Assembly (NCBI GenBank): GCA_964483455.1
Contig: CAZACK010000001.1
Span: 59,552-123,551 of the forward strand
DNA length: 64,000 nt
Reading direction: 5' to 3'
Source of the DNA: CAYZJD01 sp964483455
GTDB lineage: Bacteria > Acidobacteriota > Terriglobia > Bryobacterales > Bryobacteraceae
Part shown: positions 59,616 to 64,000 of the stretch, in pieces
Layout of the letters: each line of letters opens with the position of its first letter
How positions within the stretch are numbered: the first letter of the stretch is position 1
The notes under the pieces: model-generated
Databases searched by the model: none
The model's input: only the letters and a program-made list of their open reading frames with translations
What the model was told of the DNA's origin: nothing
Program-made: the position numbers and the translations under genes

Positions 59616-62284
59616 CGGTGCTCCAATAGTCCGCGTACCTCCTCCCACAACCGCGCGTTCAACCCATCGTATGACTTGCCGTTCTCCGCTGGTTTGATGG
59701 GCCGCCCGAAAGCCACCGACACCGCGCGCAGCCGGATCTGGTCCGAACCACGGCGCCAGACCTCGTAGGCGCCGCTGATCCCCGCCGGGACGATCGGCGC
59801 CCCGAGCTCCGAAGCCAGGATCGCCGGCCCTTTGCGGAACGTCTTCAGCCGCCCGTCGATCGAGCGCTCACCCTCGGGAAAGACCAGTAACACCATCCCA
59901 CGCCGAAGCCCTTCGGCCGCCAGCCGAAGCGAGCCCTGAAGCCCCTGGCCCGGGCTGATCGGCACGACCTTGGCCAGCTTGCCCAGAAACCTCCTCACCC
60001 GTCCGGTGAAATGCTCGCTTCCGCCCAGAAAGAACAATCGCCGGAGCACGCGGTTCGGCAGGCCACAGGCGAGCACGAATGGATCGATGTAGCTCGCGTG
60101 ATTCGGGCAAATCACGAATGGGTACTCGCGGGGCAAGTTCGCGAGGCCCCGAAATTTGAGCCGGAAGAGGATCCATCCGAGCAGCCGGACGCACCGGGCG
60201 ATGAGGCAGTACAGCGGCTCGAACCAGCGCCTCCGGCCCAGGATGTCGTTGAGCGTCTCCAGTTGCGCCGGCTCCAGGGGTGCGGCCAGCAATTCGCTCC
60301 ACGACAACCGGGCTTCTTCCGCGCCGGCCGGCGCCGTCCCCAGCTTCTCATCCAGCAACTCGACCAGGTCCTTCAGAGTCAGGATCTGCGCCGCTTCCTC
60401 GTCCGCGATGCGGACGGCGAACGCCTCCTGAACGTTCGCCAGCAGTTCCACGCGCTCAAGCGACGTAAACCCCAGGTCAAGCTCCAGGCTCATCTTGCGA
60501 CCGACGGAGGCTCCGCTCTTCATCCGGCGGATCTGTTCGAAGAGCTTCTCCTCCAGGGGCGTCTCCGGCGCGCCCTCTTCCGGAGGCGCTTCGGCGCGCG
60601 CGAGCGATCTCTCCATGACTTCCTTCTGGATCTGAAAGCGCTTCAGCTTCCGCGTCGTGGTCACCGGCAGCGGCTCCATCCGGATCTGGAAGCTGTGCAC
60701 GCGCTTGTACCCGGGCAGTCTCTGCGACAGCGTCTCCAGTTGCCAGCGAATGGCGTCGTGGGCGTTGACGATCTGGTTCGCCTTCAGGTAGTCGACGTCC
60801 GGCACGATGACCGCATGCAGCCTTTCCTCCCCGCTCGCCTCGGGGCCGCCCGGCATCCCGAGCACACAAATTTCCTTCATCAGCGGGCAGTTGGAAAGAT
60901 AGAAGTGCTCCACTTCCTCCGGGTAGATGTTCTTGCCGGAGCTGAGCACGATCACGTCCTTCTTGCGCCCGGTGATCAGCAGGCAGCCGTTGCGGTCGAT
61001 GTAGCCGAGATCGCCGGTGTGCAGCCAGCCGTCCTTCAACGCTTCCGCCGTGGCCGCGGGGTTCTTGAGGTAGCCCTTCATGACGTTCTCTCCGCGGACA
61101 AGGACCTCGCCAATGCCGTGCTCATCCGGCTCGGCGATCCGGATCTCAGTGTGGGGAAGCGGCCTGCCCACGGTGCCGACCAGCCGGCCGCGCGGCGGCG
61201 CCACCGTCGCCAGCGCCGCCGTCTCCGACATGCCGAACGCCTGAACGAGATTGAACCCGAGGTCGCGGAACGTCTCGGCGGTCTCACGGTCGAAGCGCGC
61301 TCCGCCCACGCCCAGGAATCGTAGTTTCCGGCCGAACCGCTCGTGGACCGGGCGGAACAGAAAGCGCCCGGGGTTGAACCCGAGATGCTCGTTGGCGAAC
61401 CTGGAGAGCCGGAGCAGTCGGCGGAAGACCATTCTCTTGAAAAACCCCTGGCTCTCCACCTGCTGGAGAATCCGCCGGTACACCAGAGTGTAAAACTGCG
61501 GCACGCAGACGAAGATGGTGATCCCTTCCTCCTGGAAGCACTTCAGCACCCGCTGCGCTTCCAGGGACAGCAGGTAGGTCACGCGGGCGCCGAGGTACAG
61601 CGGGATGATAAAGTTCGTCATCAGCGCGAAGACGTGATAGAGAGGCAGCACGGACAGGAAGTGATCCGATTGCCGCGCGTGAATGACCTTCAGGATTTCG
61701 ACGACATTCCGGTAAACGTTTCGCTGGGTCAGCACCACACCCTTCGGATTGCCCGTCGTTCCGCTGGTGTAGATGATCGCCAGGTCGTCGTCGAGTTGGC
61801 GTGGCGCGAGCGGCGGCGGACCGCCGCCGTCAGGCTCCTCGAGAACTGCGTCCCACTCGGCGCACCCTTCGATCTTCTCCCCGGCCACCAGCGTGGGCAG
61901 GGGCGAAGGCAGATGACCGGCGATCTGCCTCCAGGCCGGCGCCTGGCGCTGCGACACGATCAGGAACTTGCACTCCGCGTGGCGGATCAGCCCGGCGAGC
62001 GTCTCGGCGGAGTGCAGCACGTCGAGCGGCACGATGACGGCGCCGGCGCTGTGGGCCGCCAGAAACGCGATCCCCCAGCGCGGGTGGTTCTCCATCAGGA
62101 TTCCCACCGCATCCCCCGGACGAATTCCGGACCGCTCGAGGAAGCGGCCGATCTTGCCGGCCTCGTCCCCGACGCGCCGGTAGCTGAACGACTCCCGGCC
62201 GGCGTCGGAGATCACCTCGAGCGCGTTCTGGTCGGGAAACGCCTCCAGGTTCTCCCGGAATTTCTCGAAGAAATCCAGTGTCAT
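59612..62284 (-). CDS. Acyl-CoA/acyl-ACP ligase fused to ACP and 1-acylglycerol-3-phosphate acyltransferase
   Basis: 890 residues from the ATG at 62284 (a GTG at 62311 is possible). Domain order: adenylate-forming ligase (1-560; AIIYTSGTTGNPKGVVLTQ, AFGMSETAA, DGWLHTGDLGY, ITGRKKDVIVLSSGKNIYPEEVE), acyl-carrier domain (about 575-645; LGFTSLERVELL with Ser as phosphopantetheine site), and a PlsC-type acyltransferase (about 690-890; CPNHASYIDPF as HX4D, FPEGERSIDG). It could activate free fatty acids, hold them on its own ACP and transfer them to a lysophospholipid or glycerol phosphate, a self-contained lipid recycling enzyme. The order differs from Aas (acyltransferase first). Confidence 0.92.
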   Translation of the reverse strand: MTLDFFEKFRENLEAFPDQNALEVISDAGRESFSYRRVGDEAGKIGRFLERSGIRPGDAVGILMENHPRWGIAFLAAHSAGAVIVPLDVLHSAETLAGLIRHAECKFLIVSQRQAPAWRQIAGHLPSPLPTLVAGEKIEGCAEWDAVLEEPDGGGPPPLAPRQLDDDLAIIYTSGTTGNPKGVVLTQRNVYRNVVEILKVIHARQSDHFLSVLPLYHVFALMTNFIIPLYLGARVTYLLSLEAQRVLKCFQEEGITIFVCVPQFYTLVYRRILQQVESQGFFKRMVFRRLLRLSRFANEHLGFNPGRFLFRPVHERFGRKLRFLGVGGARFDRETAETFRDLGFNLVQAFGMSETAALATVAPPRGRLVGTVGRPLPHTEIRIAEPDEHGIGEVLVRGENVMKGYLKNPAATAEALKDGWLHTGDLGYIDRNGCLLITGRKKDVIVLSSGKNIYPEEVEHFYLSNCPLMKEICVLGMPGGPEASGEERLHAVIVPDVDYLKANQIVNAHDAIRWQLETLSQRLPGYKRVHSFQIRMEPLPVTTTRKLKRFQIQKEVMERSLARAEAPPEEGAPETPLEEKLFEQIRRMKSGASVGRKMSLELDLGFTSLERVELLANVQEAFAVRIADEEAAQILTLKDLVELLDEKLGTAPAGAEEARLSWSELLAAPLEPAQLETLNDILGRRRWFEPLYCLIARCVRLLGWILFRLKFRGLANLPREYPFVICPNHASYIDPFVLACGLPNRVLRRLFFLGGSEHFTGRVRRFLGKLAKVVPISPGQGLQGSLRLAAEGLRRGMVLLVFPEGERSIDGRLKTFRKGPAILASELGAPIVPAGISGAYEVWRRGSDQIRLRAVSVAFGRPIKPAENGKSYDGLNARLWEEVRGLLEHR

Positions 62285-62438
62285 CGTTTCAAGACTAACC
62301 TGCCCTCTCACGCCTGGTCGCGTGGCGCAGATACCTGCCGCCCCACGACCCGTTTTGGCGCTTGCCCCGTCGATGCGCAGAGGGAAGAGCCGGCACGCCC
62401 GGGAACGGTTCGCAAGCGGTAGTGCTGGTTCCGCAGCC

Positions 62439-63764
62439 CTAAGCCTGGGTCATGGACGCCCAAGTGCCCTCCGGCAAAGCCACCTGCCGGGCGCGCTTCT
62501 CGTCGATCCAGAACAGGAACGCCAGCCCGAGCAGGAAGAACGGCAGCAACGAGAGAACCGCCATCCGCTGGCTGCCCGTCGTCCGCGAGATCGTGCCGAA
62601 CAGGAGCGGTCCGAACATCGAGGCGAACTTCCCGGACAACACATAGAAGCCGAAAAACTCCGACTCGCGCGATGGCGGCGTAATCTGGGCCATGAACGAC
62701 CGGCCGACGGCCTGCGTTCCACCCATCCCGATAGCCGCGCCGCAAGCCATGACCCAGAACATCGGTTTGGTCGTCGCCAGGAAGCCGAGAACAACCACGC
62801 CGATCCACAGAAACAGGCTCAGAATCAGTGTCCGCTTCGCCCCGATGCCGTCGGCCACGTATCCGGACACCAGCGCCCCCGGGAACGCCACGACGTTCAT
62901 GACCAGAAACAGCCACACCATCTCTTCGTTGGTGAAACCGATGGTGGTGGTGGCGTAGATGGCGGCGAAACTGACCACGGTCGTGATTCCGTCGGTGAAG
63001 AACAGGGAAGCCAGGATGTACTTGGCTGTCTGCTTGTACTGCCGGAGGTGCGACAGTGTCTCTCCGACTCGCCGGAAGCCGATCGTGACATATCCCGTCC
63101 ACGGGCGCCGGGCCCCCTGGGCGGCGGGCTCTTGCAGCCACCGGAACGCCGGCAAGGCAAATACGAGGTAGAAGACGGCGACGATGAGAAAGGATGTCTG
63201 GTAGGAGCTGACTCCGGCGGTGGAAATAGCGCCCGACGCGTCCTTCAAAGGCCGGCTGATCCACGGGCGGCACACGACCATGCAAAGCAAGCCGCCCGCG
63301 TAGCCCACCGCCCACCCCCAGCCGGAAACCCGGCCCACGGTGGCCGGTGTGGAAACATCCGGCAGGAAGGCGTTGTAAAACACGTACCCCGCTTCGAATC
63401 CCACGGTGCCCGCCACGAACAGCGCCATCGCCCAGGCGATGTCGCCGGTCCCGGCCAGCGAGAGCAGCGCCGTGGCGACCACCGCCAGGAGCGTCGTCGC
63501 GATCAGGAACAGCTTCTTGCGCCCCGAGTAGTCCGCCAGCGCCCCGATCACCGGCGATGCCACCGCCACAATCAGCATGGACAGAAAGTTCGCCACCCCC
63601 CAGAGCTGATCCGCGCGATTGTCGGCGGCATTGACCACAACGTCCCGGAAGAAGACGGCGAAGGCCACCGTGATGATGAGGGTGGTATAGGAGGAATTCG
63701 CGAAATCGAAAAGGCACCAGGAGACGGTCGCCGCCCGCGAGCGGCTGGAGGAGCCTGCTGTCAT
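62439..63764 (-). CDS. Atg22/UMF1-type MFS transporter
   Basis: 441 residues from the ATG at 63764. Twelve helices; signature N-terminus SWCLFDFANSSYTTLIITVAFAVFFRDVV, SPVIGALADYSGRKK, GYVFYNAFLPDV, FYVLSGKFASMFGPLLFGTIS (conserved in the UMF1 family). The family is linked to amino-acid efflux in yeast and is of unknown substrate in bacteria. It is 154 bases ahead of the fused ligase gene; that gap holds no ORF with support. Confidence 0.88.
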   Translation of the reverse strand: MTAGSSSRSRAATVSWCLFDFANSSYTTLIITVAFAVFFRDVVVNAADNRADQLWGVANFLSMLIVAVASPVIGALADYSGRKKLFLIATTLLAVVATALLSLAGTGDIAWAMALFVAGTVGFEAGYVFYNAFLPDVSTPATVGRVSGWGWAVGYAGGLLCMVVCRPWISRPLKDASGAISTAGVSSYQTSFLIVAVFYLVFALPAFRWLQEPAAQGARRPWTGYVTIGFRRVGETLSHLRQYKQTAKYILASLFFTDGITTVVSFAAIYATTTIGFTNEEMVWLFLVMNVVAFPGALVSGYVADGIGAKRTLILSLFLWIGVVVLGFLATTKPMFWVMACGAAIGMGGTQAVGRSFMAQITPPSRESEFFGFYVLSGKFASMFGPLLFGTISRTTGSQRMAVLSLLPFFLLGLAFLFWIDEKRARQVALPEGTWASMTQA

Positions 63765-63895
63765 GGCCGCCAGTCGGCCCAATCATAGCAGGAGGCGATG
63801 CGGGGCTGGCGGATCAGCCTGCCCGGTTGGCAGCTCGTTGCCCAGATAAGCGCAACATGGGAGCACTTCCTCCGAGTGATGAAAGCTCACTATTG

Positions 63896-63966
63896 GCCGC
63901 CGATTAACGCCGATGAACGCGGATAGGTCCTTCCTTGCCATCGGCGTTTATCGGCGTTCATCGGCA
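63896..63966. repeat. GATGAACGCCGA palindromic repeat, copy 2
   Basis: Left arm GGCCGCCGATTAACGCCGATG and right arm CATCGGCGTTTATCGGCGTT are inverted copies about 25 bases apart. The rest of 63783-64000 shows no gene. It matches the repeat at 9479-9563. Confidence 0.8.
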
Positions 63967-64000
63967 TCTCATCAATTCCCTCCATATCCCTCCGCCGGCG

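Noticed and set aside
62308..63786. A 492-codon open frame on the minus strand
   Set aside because: It lies almost wholly over the Atg22/UMF1 transporter in another frame, is very rich in Arg and Gly, and has no membrane or enzyme features. It is a shadow caused by high GC.

Overview
The window looks like a chromosomal segment of a GC-rich bacterium of the Acidobacteriota, probably the Bryobacterales/Solibacter side. The pointers are an acidobacterial-type VWFA-related exported protein, many Tat-type exported enzymes (glycosidases, a sulfatase, a DegT-type aminotransferase), an LptD-type outer-membrane protein (so a Gram-negative envelope), and several families of short palindromic repeats between genes. 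This placement is inference from gene content; no rRNA or tRNA gene is present to test it.

Layout. 1-5.4 kb: a minus-strand carbohydrate block (GH2 glycosidase, sugar-porter MFS, exported TIM-barrel glycosidase-like protein) and a DinB-fold protein. 5.5-14.5 kb: an HD-GYP response regulator, a ferredoxin, a radical SAM/glycosyltransferase pair, an AzgA purine permease with a decayed copy of its own 3' end 0.5 kb downstream, a family 5-type uracil-DNA glycosylase, and a Tat-tagged DegT/AHBA-type aminotransferase. 14.6-20.1 kb: a lipoprotein and a tight minus-strand operon queA - DUF1537 kinase - pdxA2-like - nitrilase - yceH, which suggests catabolism of a C4 sugar acid such as threonate. 20.2-24.9 kb: tsaD, an SDR, speA and a ClpS-like adaptor.

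24.9-38.6 kb is the main system: a continuous minus-strand locus for a group 3b-type (NAD(P)-linked, cytosolic) [NiFe] hydrogenase. The order of transcription is hydB (4Fe-4S) - cNMP-binding protein - hydG (FAD/2Fe-2S) - hydD (small subunit) - hydA (large subunit) - fused ADP-forming acyl-CoA ligase/GNAT - maturation protease - hypA - hypB - hypF - hypC - hypD - hypE. Structural genes overlap by 4-23 bases. A cyclic-nucleotide-binding protein without a DNA-binding domain is built into the electron-transfer genes, and a CoA ligase/acetyltransferase sits between the structural and maturation genes. A GG-N10-GC sigma-54-like element and two palindromes lie upstream of hydB. Palindromic repeats have entered the locus three times, once in frame inside hypF.

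38.7-43 kb: an SDR, a decayed RelB/YafQ-type toxin-antitoxin pair (frameshifted antitoxin, truncated toxin), an orphan HigA-like antitoxin, pgi and a zinc-ribbon/RDD membrane protein. 43-52 kb: an envelope and cofactor block with lptD, folD, coaE, two HtrA-type proteases, an alpha/alpha-toroid protein, an AlkD-like protein and an LPPGL-repeat exported protein. 52-64 kb: minus-strand genes for a DMT transporter, an M20 peptidase, an unrecognised protein, and the operon acyl-CoA ligase/ACP/acyltransferase fusion - VWFA protein - sulfatase - esterase, then an Atg22/UMF1-type MFS protein.

No CRISPR array, rRNA, tRNA, prophage or intact insertion sequence was seen.
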